Positions 27,287 through 35,386 of a stretch of DNA of 64,000 nt are shown here, piece by piece (positions within the stretch are counted from its first letter, which is position 1; every line of letters begins with the position of its first letter). Under the pieces are notes generated by a model, which was given only the letters and a program-made list of their open reading frames with translations, ran no database searches and was not told where the DNA came from. The stretch lies in the NCBI GenBank assembly GCA_963768715.1, contig CAVYJC010000004.1, positions 62,001 through 126,000 on the forward strand. The letters are read 5' to 3'. Position numbers and translations under genes: made by a program. This DNA comes from DATKEJ01 sp963768715 (GTDB lineage Bacteria > Bacteroidota > Rhodothermia > Rhodothermales > DATKEJ01).

Positions 27287-28510
27287 ATGTCAAGAGGTTT
27301 TTGGAAGATACCGGTCGCTATGATGTGCGTCATCGCGATCACTTGCACGAGTGGATCGGCCTTCGCCGATTCCCTCACCGGGATCGCTAAATCGGATCCC
27401 GACACGGCAGCAACAAAGAAGGACGAGCCGGAGCCTATCCGGCTTCGATTTGAGCCTTACGGCGTCCTCTGGACGGCGGCGGCGTTCGAGTCGTCGCGTA
27501 CACTGAGCGGCGATTACACATTCTACGTTCTCTCTCCGGCGACAGAGGGAGATGCGGCATTTCACCTCGACGCGAAGTCATCGCGACTGGGCATACGGAT
27601 GCTCGGATCCGAGATCTGCTTCCTGGGATGCGGAACCGTGCGAGGGCTCGTCGAGATCGACTTTCAGGGACCATTCGTCACAGAGAATAAGGCCGGATTG
27701 CTGCTGCGACATGCTTATTGGGAAATCGACGGGAAGTCGTTCCGGATCCTGGGCGGTCAAACGTGGGACGTGATTTCGCCACTCAATCCCGGCATGCTGA
27801 TGTACACCGTAGGCTGGGGCGCCGGCAACATTGGATATCGGAGAGCGCAGCTGCGAGGTGAAAAGTCATTCGCAGTTTCCAAGGCGGTATCAATGCTCGT
27901 CCAAGCCTCCGCGAACGCCGATATTGTGAGTGACTTTTCCGGCGACCCGTCGATAGCGGGCGACCATGCCTCGTGGCCGGTCCTCGAGGGTCGGGTCTCT
28001 CTTAGCCATCCTCGTGCAACGGTCGGTGTATCCGGCCATTTCGGCGAACAGGTCTTCGATTTCCCGCCTGCCGAACCGGGATTCGACTGCGTCTGCCCTA
28101 CCTGGTCGGCCAACTTCGACGGTGTCTTCACGCTCTCGAAGCGCGTCGCCCTCCGCGGCGAATTCTTCACGGGCAGCAACCTCGGAGCCTATCTCGGAGG
28201 TATCCTCCAAGGCATGGATGCGACGAGGCAGAACCACATCGCGTCGACCGGCGGATGGATGGAGCTGGCAACGCATCTGTCAGGGACCGTGGACGCCCAT
28301 GCGGGCTTCGGAATTGACGATCCGAGCGACACAGACCTTACGTCGCCCAGTGAAAGGACCCGCAACACCATGCTCTTCGGCAATGTGACGTACTCAATTC
28401 TGAAGAGCTACCTCTTCGGGATCGAAGTAAGCTACTGGGAAACCGAGTTCGTCGGCATGGAGACCGGGAAGGCGCTGCATACGGCGGCGGTAACGAAGTT
28501 TACCTTCTAG
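27287..28510 (+). CDS. Outer-membrane beta-barrel (porin-like, DcaP type)
   Basis: 407 residues from the ATG at 27287, which has GGAGCAGGAG just upstream; the open frame before it is not coding-like. A signal peptide of about 27 residues ends SAFAD. The body alternates polar and hydrophobic residues as in beta-strands (GVLWTAAAFESSRT, SRLGIRMLG, RGLVEIDFQG, LLLRHAYWEID) and ends in Phe (TKFTF), the usual C-terminal signal of outer-membrane barrels. The GxLRHAYWEI and GQTWDV-x-SPL-x-P pattern is that of DcaP-like trimeric porins. It is divergent from the rhamnosidase and may take up its substrates, which is only inferred. Confidence 0.8.
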   Translation: MSRGFWKIPVAMMCVIAITCTSGSAFADSLTGIAKSDPDTAATKKDEPEPIRLRFEPYGVLWTAAAFESSRTLSGDYTFYVLSPATEGDAAFHLDAKSSRLGIRMLGSEICFLGCGTVRGLVEIDFQGPFVTENKAGLLLRHAYWEIDGKSFRILGGQTWDVISPLNPGMLMYTVGWGAGNIGYRRAQLRGEKSFAVSKAVSMLVQASANADIVSDFSGDPSIAGDHASWPVLEGRVSLSHPRATVGVSGHFGEQVFDFPPAEPGFDCVCPTWSANFDGVFTLSKRVALRGEFFTGSNLGAYLGGILQGMDATRQNHIASTGGWMELATHLSGTVDAHAGFGIDDPSDTDLTSPSERTRNTMLFGNVTYSILKSYLFGIEVSYWETEFVGMETGKALHTAAVTKFTF

Positions 28511-28545
28511 GTCCGGGGTCCGGGGTCCGGGGTCCGAGGTCCGTG
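28511..28545. repeat. Heptad array, word GTCCGNN (5 units), abuts a stop codon
   Basis: GTCCGGG three times, GTCCGAG, GTCCGTG. It begins at the first base after the TAG of the porin gene. Confidence 0.92.
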
Positions 28546-28636
28546 GTCGCGCCCAACTCGCCTCGTGCCATTGGATTCCGTAAGGGACACGCCAGATCCC
28601 AACAACATCGGGAGACGGCGTGTCCGGAGGATCGTT

Positions 28637-28656
28637 ATCCCCGCGAAGGCGGGGAT
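28637..28656. repeat. REP-like palindrome ATCCCCGCG-AA-GGCGGGGAT
   Basis: ATCCCCGC-gaag-GCGGGGAT form, a relative of the palindromes at 16156 and 55250. Located between convergent genes at 28510 and 28687. Confidence 0.7.
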
Positions 28657-28686
28657 CCACGAAGCAAGGTCGTCTGCTCTTGGCGA

Positions 28687-30582
28687 TTAGCGATTCTCAT
28701 CCTGCCTGATCCGCCTCACCGCCGCATCCAGAATCGCCTGCAGGAGTTGGCTGTAGCTCATGCCGGCGTAACCCGCCATGAAGTTGAACTTCCCGTCCCA
28801 GCACCAGCCGGGATTCGGATTGACCTCGAGCAGCTTAACTTCTCCGCTCGCGTCCGTTCGGAAATCGAATCGCGCGTAGTCGCGACACTCCAGACGTTCG
28901 AACAACAGCGTCGAATAGTCGTACAGGCGCCGGCGCAGATCCTCCGAGATCTCGGCTTCGTGATACTTGATCGTGTCCCAATAAGGCGAATCCGGAATCC
29001 ATTTCGATTCGTAGCCGAGGATCTTCGGGAGGCTCGGATCGAGGCCGCTGAAATCCACTTCGAGAACGGGCAGTTGCATGAAGCCAAGGCCGGCGTTCCC
29101 GATCAGGCCGACACTGTACTCGGGTCCCGAAAGGAATTCCTGAATGAGCACGGCCCGTCCGGGGAGGGTCTCGCGAACTTCCTCGAGGTAATGGATCAAT
29201 TCCTGCGGATTGTGCACCACAGCATCCTTGGTAATGCCGATACTCGAGTCGCCCGTGTTGGGCTTAACGAGGGCCGGCAGGGACGAAGGAATCGTGGCTG
29301 CAAGGTCACCCGGATCGAAGTAGGTCTCGAGCGGAACCGGGATGTCCATCGCTTGCGCATAAGCGCGAACGAGGCTTTTGTTGTAGCAGAGTCCAAGGCA
29401 CGCGGGACCGGCGCCCGTGTACGGGATCCCCAGCATTTCCAGCAGGGCCGGGACGTGCAGTTCCTTAAACGCATCGTTGTAGTATCCCTCGTCGCAAAGG
29501 TTGAGGACCATCTCCGGGGGATTGCGGCGCAGTTCGGGAATGAAGCGCGAATGGTCGCCGAAATAATCAAATGAGAAGTCTTCAAGTTCAGCCAGAGCGT
29601 CCTTCAGAACCTGAATGGTTGCGAAGTCTTCGGGATTGAACTGCCCGTCCTTCTTCACCGGGTCGGGCAGCGAAGCGTCGCCGAGCAAGACCGTAATACC
29701 GAGGCTTATTCGTTGCTTCGGAACTTTCGGCTTTTCCTTCTTCGGAGCCCGCGCTGTGAAGAACCACCGGCGGGCCATCATGCCCAGATCATGCCCGCGC
29801 TCCGCATCAGCCAGGATGAAACCGTGGTCCTGGATCTCCTGGAATCCCAGACTCTCCAGAAGCTCGGTGATGCGCTCGCGACTATACAACCGCTCGGCGT
29901 AAAACTGGTCGGCGATGACTCCGATTTCCGAGTTGACAACCACCTCGCGGGAGACGAGCCTTTCGCCGTCTGCCGAAATAGACCGTTCGCGGCAGACGAA
30001 CTGCTGCCCGTCGATCCATTCCCACGTTCTCCGCTCGAAATGCTCTCGCATCCATGCCCCGTCGGTCAGATCGAGAACGAGGGTGCCCTCCGACCGCAGG
30101 ACTCTCTTAACGGACTCCAGAACGGCCACGTCATCGCTTTCCTGTTCGAAATAGCCGAAGGAATTCCCCATGATCGCCACGCAGTCGAAACTGTCGGCTT
30201 CGAAACGCTGCCTTCGAGCGTCTCCCTCATGGAACGTGACCTGCAATCCGAGCTTCTTGGCGCGGCGGCGCGCGAGGCGGATCAGGAAGCGCGATCGGTC
30301 GAGCCCGGTGACTTGTTGGAATCCGCGCCGGGCCAATTCGAGGCAATGGCGTCCCTGCCCACAGCAGAGATCTAGAATACGGTCAGATGGATCCGGACCC
30401 ACAGCCTCGATCAACGCATCGATCTCCCGAACGGTGTTGTCCTCTCGCTCGACGACGTCGCCGTCGGTCTTGAGATACACGGCGTTGAAAAGCCGGCGCC
30501 ACCAGTCGGGGGGCAGGTGACGTTCGAGGTCCGATACGGGACCCAAGGTGCGCGGGGAAGGCGCGTCGGAATGTTTCTTCAT
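28687..30582 (-). CDS. Methyltransferase / ATP-grasp (D-Ala-D-Ala ligase-like) fusion
   Basis: 631 residues from the ATG at 30582; the frame is open to 30735 but that part is low-complexity intergenic DNA. Residues about 1-285 form a class I SAM methyltransferase: motif I RILDLCCGQGRHCLELARRG (68-87), VTGLDRSRFLI, FDCVAIMGNSFGYFE, then LDLTDG. From about 300 to the end it is an ATP-grasp enzyme of the D-alanine:D-alanine ligase type: ISLGITVLLGD, EMVLNLCDEGYYND, MLGIPYTGAGPACLGLCYNK, VKPNTGDSSIGI, and the Mg site LLEVNPNPGWCWDG. So one chain carries two enzymes that usually are separate. Likely builds and methylates a dipeptide-like compound; not proven. No neighbour gives the product. Confidence 0.88.
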   Translation of the reverse strand: MKKHSDAPSPRTLGPVSDLERHLPPDWWRRLFNAVYLKTDGDVVEREDNTVREIDALIEAVGPDPSDRILDLCCGQGRHCLELARRGFQQVTGLDRSRFLIRLARRRAKKLGLQVTFHEGDARRQRFEADSFDCVAIMGNSFGYFEQESDDVAVLESVKRVLRSEGTLVLDLTDGAWMREHFERRTWEWIDGQQFVCRERSISADGERLVSREVVVNSEIGVIADQFYAERLYSRERITELLESLGFQEIQDHGFILADAERGHDLGMMARRWFFTARAPKKEKPKVPKQRISLGITVLLGDASLPDPVKKDGQFNPEDFATIQVLKDALAELEDFSFDYFGDHSRFIPELRRNPPEMVLNLCDEGYYNDAFKELHVPALLEMLGIPYTGAGPACLGLCYNKSLVRAYAQAMDIPVPLETYFDPGDLAATIPSSLPALVKPNTGDSSIGITKDAVVHNPQELIHYLEEVRETLPGRAVLIQEFLSGPEYSVGLIGNAGLGFMQLPVLEVDFSGLDPSLPKILGYESKWIPDSPYWDTIKYHEAEISEDLRRRLYDYSTLLFERLECRDYARFDFRTDASGEVKLLEVNPNPGWCWDGKFNFMAGYAGMSYSQLLQAILDAAVRRIRQDENR

Positions 30583-30780
30583 TGGCTCAATAAAGAGCCC
30601 TGATCGATTAAGTGCAACGAACGCGGCTTGAATCATCCGTAGGCAAAATTGATTCGATGAGCACGCCGCCTCGATAAATATTTTTGTGGACAGCGTGGCC
30701 CATAGCGGATGCCTCGTTCTTCGCTCTTCGTCCACCGTCCGTTTGAGGACGCGCCTTTGACTGGTTTATGACGACGCATC

Positions 30781-31737
30781 GGCTGGGGAGCTCGCGCGAA
30801 ACCGTTGAAACGGTTTCCCAACCTTGTAGGCGCCCTCTAACCCCGCGATGAATCGCGGGGCTACGAAGAGCCGGCTGCGCCGGCGTTCCTCATCCCGAGG
30901 CCTCTCGTCGAAGAGATGCCCGACCGCCTCCTCCAGTGGAGCGGGCAAGGCCCGCGACGCCGAGGCAAGGCCGAGGCTTTCCGTAACCCCGGATTTCAAT
31001 CCGGGGGCCTTCGAATACCGGCTGGGGAGCTCGCGCGAAACCGTTGAAACGGTTTCCCAACCTTGTAGGCGCCCTCTAACCCCGCGATGAATCGCGGGGC
31101 TACGAAGAGCCGGCTGCGCCGGCGTTCCTCATCCCGAGGCCTCTCGTCGAAGAGATGCCCGACCGCCTCCTCCAGTGGAGCGGGCAAGGCCCGCGACGCC
31201 GAGGCAAGGCCGAGGCTTTCCGTAACCCCGGATTTCAATCCGGGGGCCTTCGAAAACCGGCTGGGGAGCTCGCGCGAAACCGTTGAAACGGTTTCCCAAC
31301 CTTGTAGGCGCCCTCTAACCCCGCGATGAATCGCGGGGCTACGAAGAGCCGGCTGCGCCGGCGTTCCTCATCCCGAGGCCTCTCGTCGAAGAGATGCCCG
31401 ACCGCCTCCTCCAGTGGAGCGGGCAAGGCCCGCGACGCCGAGGCAAGGCCGAGGCTTTCCGTAACCCCGGATTTCAATCCGGGGGCCTTCGAATACCGGC
31501 TGGGGAGAACCGGCTGGGGAGCTCGCGCGAAACCGTTGAAACGGTTTCCCAACCTTGTAGGCGCCCTCTAACCCCGCGATGAATCGCGGGGCTACGAAGA
31601 GCCGGCTGCGCCGGCGTTCCTCATCCCGAGGCCTCTCGTCGAAGAGATGCCCGACCGCCTCCTCCAGTGGAGCGGGCAAGGCCCGCGACGCCGAGGCAAG
31701 GCCGAGGCTTTCCGTAACCCCGGATTTCAATCCGGGG
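30781..31737. repeat. Four tandem copies of a 239-bp hairpin-rich unit
   Basis: Units begin (GGCTGGGGAG) at 30781, 31020, 31259 and 31512. A 14-bp stub (31498-31511) precedes the last, which ends at 31737. Copies are almost identical; the main change I see is gaatacc/gaaaacc at a junction. Each unit holds four palindromes: AAACCGTT-ga-AACGGTTT, CCCCGCGAT-ga-ATCGCGGGG, GCCGGC-tgc-GCCGGC and CCCCGGATT-tc-AATCCGGGG. The open frames here shift because 239 is not a multiple of three; not genes. 30583-30780, upstream of the fusion gene, shows only an AT-rich stretch near 30675. Confidence 0.95.
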
Positions 31738-31801
31738 GTGAAGGACCATCCCCGGCTGCCCCCGAATAAATTCGGGGTTAGCCGCCCCCTCCAGAGGGGA
31801 A
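31738..31801. repeat. GC-rich intergenic element shared with 7987-8073
   Basis: Blocks GGACCA-CCCCGGCT and AGCCGCCCCCTCC with GGGG after it occur in the same order at 7987-8073, with different spacing. It contains a CCCCGAATaaATTCGGGG hairpin. It lies directly after the 239-bp array and before the MBL hydrolase 3' end. Confidence 0.55.
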
Positions 31802-31811
31802 TGCGCGTCGT

Positions 31812-32666
31812 CTACCGATTCGCCACCAACCGCGCCGCTTCCCCCACTTCGAGAAACTCCACCGGCACATTCCGCTCCTTGGCGTTTGCCAGGAGGGTCG
31901 GGACGGCATTCGGGTACTCCTGATATCCTTCCGGATCATGGAATCCGAAATGGATCGGCGTGAGGAGCCGGGCTTCCATGACCACGCACGCTGCCACCGC
32001 CTGCTCGGGCGTCATTGTGGCCGGCAGCTTGCTCTGCGGCTCGAAGCCGGGAATATGCGCCCCGTTGATCGGCACGTAGGCTGCGTCGAAGGGGCCGTAC
32101 GCCTGAGCGAAATTCCACCATTCACCGTGCCACAGCGTGTCCCCGCAGTGAATGAACCTCTTCCCGCCGGCTTCGATGACCCACGAGACCTGGCCCGCCC
32201 GGGCGCCAAATCCGTCGACCGCCGGAACCGCCCGCACCAGGAAGTCCCCGAAGCGATTCGGTTCGTGCAGCTCGGTGCTTCTAATACGAAATCCATCGGA
32301 CGCCACCTCTGCCGCCATCGCCGAATGACACAGTACTCGCCCCTTCTCGCCAACTACCTCTCCGATCGCCTTCTTGTCGTAGTGATCGTTGTGGAGGTGT
32401 GTGAGCAGGACATTAGATCGCCGCTCCCCAAGCTCCAGCGAAACGATTGGAAAGGCGACGCTGCCGTCCCATATGTCCGTCGTGATCGGGTCAACGAACA
32501 GCGCTGTCCCTCTGTATTCGAATCGAATGCCGGCCCAGGTCAGACGCCGAATGTTGACGGTAGCCTCGTCGTCGTCGGCCCCAACGTCCGGTCCCCATGT
32601 CGAAGCCGGTGCCGCTGCTCCCGCCAACAAGGCCGCGCCGGATGTCACAAATTTCCTTCTGGTCAT
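31812..32666 (-). CDS. Tat-exported MBL-fold metallo-hydrolase (UlaG-like)
   Basis: 284 residues from the ATG at 32666, MTRRKFVTSGAALLAGAAAP, a twin-arginine signal. The metallo-beta-lactamase motif H90-x-H92-x-D94-H95 is in LLTHLHNDHYD, with a further His in IHCGDTLWHG (about 190) and a late one in TPIHFGFHDPE. The short 'GIRFEYRGTALFVDPI' start is that of the UlaG / RNase-Z-like N-acyl-phosphatidylethanolamine hydrolase subgroup. Family reactions are metal-dependent phosphodiester or lactone hydrolysis; substrate unknown. A palindrome at 32737-32766 lies 71 bp upstream and could control it. Confidence 0.88.
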   Translation of the reverse strand: MTRRKFVTSGAALLAGAAAPASTWGPDVGADDDEATVNIRRLTWAGIRFEYRGTALFVDPITTDIWDGSVAFPIVSLELGERRSNVLLTHLHNDHYDKKAIGEVVGEKGRVLCHSAMAAEVASDGFRIRSTELHEPNRFGDFLVRAVPAVDGFGARAGQVSWVIEAGGKRFIHCGDTLWHGEWWNFAQAYGPFDAAYVPINGAHIPGFEPQSKLPATMTPEQAVAACVVMEARLLTPIHFGFHDPEGYQEYPNAVPTLLANAKERNVPVEFLEVGEAARLVANR

Positions 32667-32736
32667 GCTCGGATGTTTCTTGTGAGTTCTTGGGTGGGTG
32701 GGGATGCATCCGCAGGCTACGTTCGTATATTTCATA

Positions 32737-32766
32737 ATGCAAATGCATAATTATCATGCATAGCAT
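32737..32766. promoter_or_regulatory. AT-rich inverted repeat upstream of the MBL hydrolase
   Basis: Left arm ATGCAAATGCAT, spacer AATTATC, right arm ATGCATAGCAT; the arms pair over 11 of 12 positions. It lies between the MBL start and the sulfotransferase 3' end in a strikingly AT-rich stretch. It could be an operator; no regulator gene is adjacent, so this is weak. Confidence 0.35.
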
Positions 32767-32907
32767 AACAAATGGTTATTCTTTGTTGTCCTTGCGAAAT
32801 GAATGTTCACCCGAGACACAGGGGAGCGATGTGTTTGTCTGGACAGTGGCGGACGGAGAGGGCCGGTTTGCCCGCTCACGGATTTGGGATCCCAATGCCC
32901 ATCGATT

Positions 32908-33734
32908 TCACCGGGGCCAAGAGATCTCAGGGAAGAATCGCTGCATGAGGTCGCCGCAATGGTCCTCCGCTTTGCTTGCGGACAAAATTTGGATCCAATT
33001 TCGCCAGGATGGCATGTTTCGACCGGCGCCTTGTGGCTGTGTATGTTTCGTGAATCCAGTGTCGCTGCTGAAACGCCCGCGAGATTGGCGAGCGCGTCCA
33101 CGGATGTCGAGAGTCGATCCGTCCTAATAACAAGAAGGCGGTCGCTTGGTACCATTCTTAATGCGCCTGAATTGTGCCGGGCCCAGTACGAGAAATAGCT
33201 ATCAAGGGGGGCAAGACCGCGATCTGCGAGCAACCTCTCCTCCTTCGAATGACCGAATGCGCCCACGCCGTATCTCCAATTGCGCAGCTCGTTCCAGAGC
33301 GGTTGGGGCAGCATCGCAGTGTTCAGCTTCTGGTCGAAGCACGAATCGATCCAGGAATAGCAATCTCGGATCGTCAAGACGAACTTTGCTTCTTCGAAAC
33401 GCCGCACGAGGATCTCCAGAAAGTCGTAGTTCAAATGGCTCGAGTGCATCTCGAGCCAGGTCAGGCGATCATGCTCAATAATAAATCGCTCGTATTCCGT
33501 TTCGTCGATACGATTCGTGGCCCGTCCGAGGATGACGGAGATAACATCCAACGCGCGCGGCTCGTGGGCGGCGCGATAGTTCAGGCTGAATGCCCTGGCG
33601 AGAGACACCGTGCCCGTTTTGTTTGCCCCAACGCCGAAGATGTGGAATCGCCGAGGGGTTCTCAGTCGGGCCGCGAGGGACGTCTTCTTCAGCCAGGTTT
33701 TCGGACGATCGACGAGAGTTCGAACAACTTCCAT
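32908..33734 (-). pseudogene. Sulfotransferase-family protein, two 3' frameshifts
   Basis: Residues 1-235 from the ATG at 33734 read normally: HIFGVGANKTGTVSLARAFS (PAPS 5'-phosphosulfate-binding loop region), VLTIRDCYSWIDSCF (3'-phosphate region, normally RDP/RNP) and SDRLLVIRTDRLS. Near 33020 one inserted base moves the frame, and a second near 32976 moves it again: with both removed the end reads KHAILAKLDPNFVRK-QAEDHCGDLM-QRFFPEISWPR and stops at 32908. Read without correction, the frame runs to 32754 and gives an unlikely low-complexity tail. Family role: sulfate transfer from PAPS to a carbohydrate or other acceptor. It is divergent from the LysR gene, 129 bp away. Confidence 0.72.
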
Positions 33735-33863
33735 TCGCTAGGCTCAATTTGCCCCGGCGCCGGCAACGGCGCCGAGAAATGCTCATGACATCGGTTTCAA
33801 CAATGTCTACCCCCGACGCAAGCACACTGGTTCCTTCAACGCAGAATATACCGGAGGCGCCCC

Positions 33864-34784
33864 GTGCAATCCACGCTTGAGGTTCGGCACTTCCGTTTCC
33901 TCCGTGCCATTGCGGACGAGGGCAGCGTTACAGCCGCCTCGCACCGCTTGCATATTTCGCAGCCGGCTCTGAGTCGCGCTTTGTCGGATCTGGAGCAGCG
34001 ACTCGGGCTGACTCTCTTCCATCGTGGAAACCGATCCATGCATCCTACACCGGCCTGTCGTCGCCTTCTCCGTACGGCCGATCAGGTGCTCACGCTGGTT
34101 CAAACCGAGGAGGAGAGGTTGCGCTCAACTGCGGACGGATCGACGGCCTCGATCAGGATTACGACGGAGTGTTATACGTCCTATCGGTGGCTCCCGCAGA
34201 TTATCGAGCAGTTCCACAGGCACTTTCCGGATGTGACCATCGATATAGACACCGACGTAATGAGTCGTCCGCTCGAAGCGTTGGAATTGGGGCTCATCGA
34301 TCTGGCCGTGGTCTATACGGTGCACGATTCCTCACGGCTTGAGACTGTGGAGCTTTTCGACGACGAGCTCGTCGTCGTCGTACACCCCGATCATAAGCTT
34401 GCCGATCAGCCTGTCGTCCGAGTAGAGGATTTCGCTGGAGAACACCTGATTGTGTACTCAGAGAAGAGCAGCGACGTGGTGAATCAGCTCCTCATCCCCT
34501 CCGGTGTTCGGCCTGCACGCGTCTCCAGTATCCAGATCACCGACGGCATCCTCGACCTCGTGAAGGCTGGACTCGGCATCAGCGTCGTGACCGCATGGGC
34601 AGCCGCTGACGACGTCGCGACCGGCCGACTCGTGTCGATTCCGATCGAGGGTGGCATGTTCATTCGTCATTGGCGCGCAGCAGCGACGAAGGAGACATTC
34701 GCCCTTCCACACATCACACGATTCGTCAACCTGCTCGTAGAGAATCAACAGGCGTTCCGCGGGACCAAATCGGAGATCGGGTGA
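33864..34784 (+). CDS. LysR-family transcriptional regulator
   Basis: 306 residues, GTG start at 33864 with GGAGG 6 bp upstream. The N-terminal winged helix-turn-helix is residues 1-62 (LRAIADEGSVTAASHRLHISQPALSRALSDLEQRLG). The effector domain (about 90-295) is of the periplasmic-binding type (DVTIDIDTDVMSRPLEALELG, ISVVTAWAA). Members bind an unknown ligand and usually act on a divergent gene or on neighbours; here the divergent neighbour is the sulfotransferase and the next gene is the Nudix hydrolase, whose ATG overlaps its stop (TGATG at 34782-34786). The target is not proven. Confidence 0.95.
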   Translation: MQSTLEVRHFRFLRAIADEGSVTAASHRLHISQPALSRALSDLEQRLGLTLFHRGNRSMHPTPACRRLLRTADQVLTLVQTEEERLRSTADGSTASIRITTECYTSYRWLPQIIEQFHRHFPDVTIDIDTDVMSRPLEALELGLIDLAVVYTVHDSSRLETVELFDDELVVVVHPDHKLADQPVVRVEDFAGEHLIVYSEKSSDVVNQLLIPSGVRPARVSSIQITDGILDLVKAGLGISVVTAWAAADDVATGRLVSIPIEGGMFIRHWRAAATKETFALPHITRFVNLLVENQQAFRGTKSEIG

Positions 34785-35290
34785 TGCCGAAGAAAAGCGC
34801 AGGATTGTTACTCTACCGTCATTCGACGAACGGGATCGAGATACTTCTGGTGCATCCCGGAGGTCCCTTCTGGGCCAAGAAGGATCTCCACGCCTGGTCA
34901 ATCCCAAAGGGTGAATTCGACGATTCCGAGGACGCACTCACGGCGGCAAAACGCGAATTCGAGGAAGAGTTGGGCCTGACGGTTCCCGACGTGAAGCTTC
35001 GGCCTCTCGAAGTCGATTCGAACTCAGGCGGTAAATACATCCATTGCTGGATCGGAGACGCGGACGTCGACGTCAGCAACATCCGCAGCAACCTTTTCGA
35101 AATGGAATGGCCGCCAAAGTCGGGCGAGCGACAGTCGTTCCCGGAGGTCGATCGCGCCGAATGGTTTCCGCTCGACGATGCAGAGGAGAAGATTCACAAG
35201 GGGCAGCGACCAGCTGCTGCGGCAGGTTCAGGGATTGAGAAGCGATCAGTAGTGACCGGCGAGGCGCTGCCGTCACGCGAAGGTGTCTGA
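34784..35290 (+). CDS. Nudix hydrolase
   Basis: 168 residues from the ATG at 34784, sharing bases with the LysR stop. The Nudix box is complete: Gly43, Glu49, then R57-E-F-x-E61-E62-x-G64-L65 (GEFDDSEDALTAAKREFEEE). The preceding WAKKDLHAWSIPKG and following KYIHCWIGDADV fit small-molecule Nudix enzymes, possibly of the diadenosine-polyphosphate or nucleotide-sugar type. The last 25 residues are not conserved and may lie beyond the true end. Coupled translation with the regulator suggests shared control. 35291-35386 contains only short GC-rich sequence. Confidence 0.9.
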   Translation: MPKKSAGLLLYRHSTNGIEILLVHPGGPFWAKKDLHAWSIPKGEFDDSEDALTAAKREFEEELGLTVPDVKLRPLEVDSNSGGKYIHCWIGDADVDVSNIRSNLFEMEWPPKSGERQSFPEVDRAEWFPLDDAEEKIHKGQRPAAAAGSGIEKRSVVTGEALPSREGV

Positions 35291-35386
35291 GACCCGGAAT
35301 GGTGAGGTCCGGGGTTTTGCCAAGAGCGGCAGATTGTTATTATCAAAACGTATAATCGGGTCATCCCACCACCCAAACCAGATTTC

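Noticed and set aside
30583..30735. Longer N-terminus for the methyltransferase/ATP-grasp fusion
   Set aside because: The added residues have no family match and the ATG at 30582 fits the methyltransferase start.
30781..31737. Possible CRISPR array
   Set aside because: Units are 239 bp and adjacent without unique spacers; no cas gene is present.
30848..31923. Several 60-120 residue open frames on both strands in the 239-bp tandem array
   Set aside because: They are produced by the GC-rich repeat; the frame changes from copy to copy and no ribosome site or family motif is present.
32754..32907. Extended C-terminus of the sulfotransferase as read in the uncorrected frame
   Set aside because: The sequence is low in complexity, Ser/Arg/Pro-rich and unlike the family; the corrected frame gives a sensible end at 32908.
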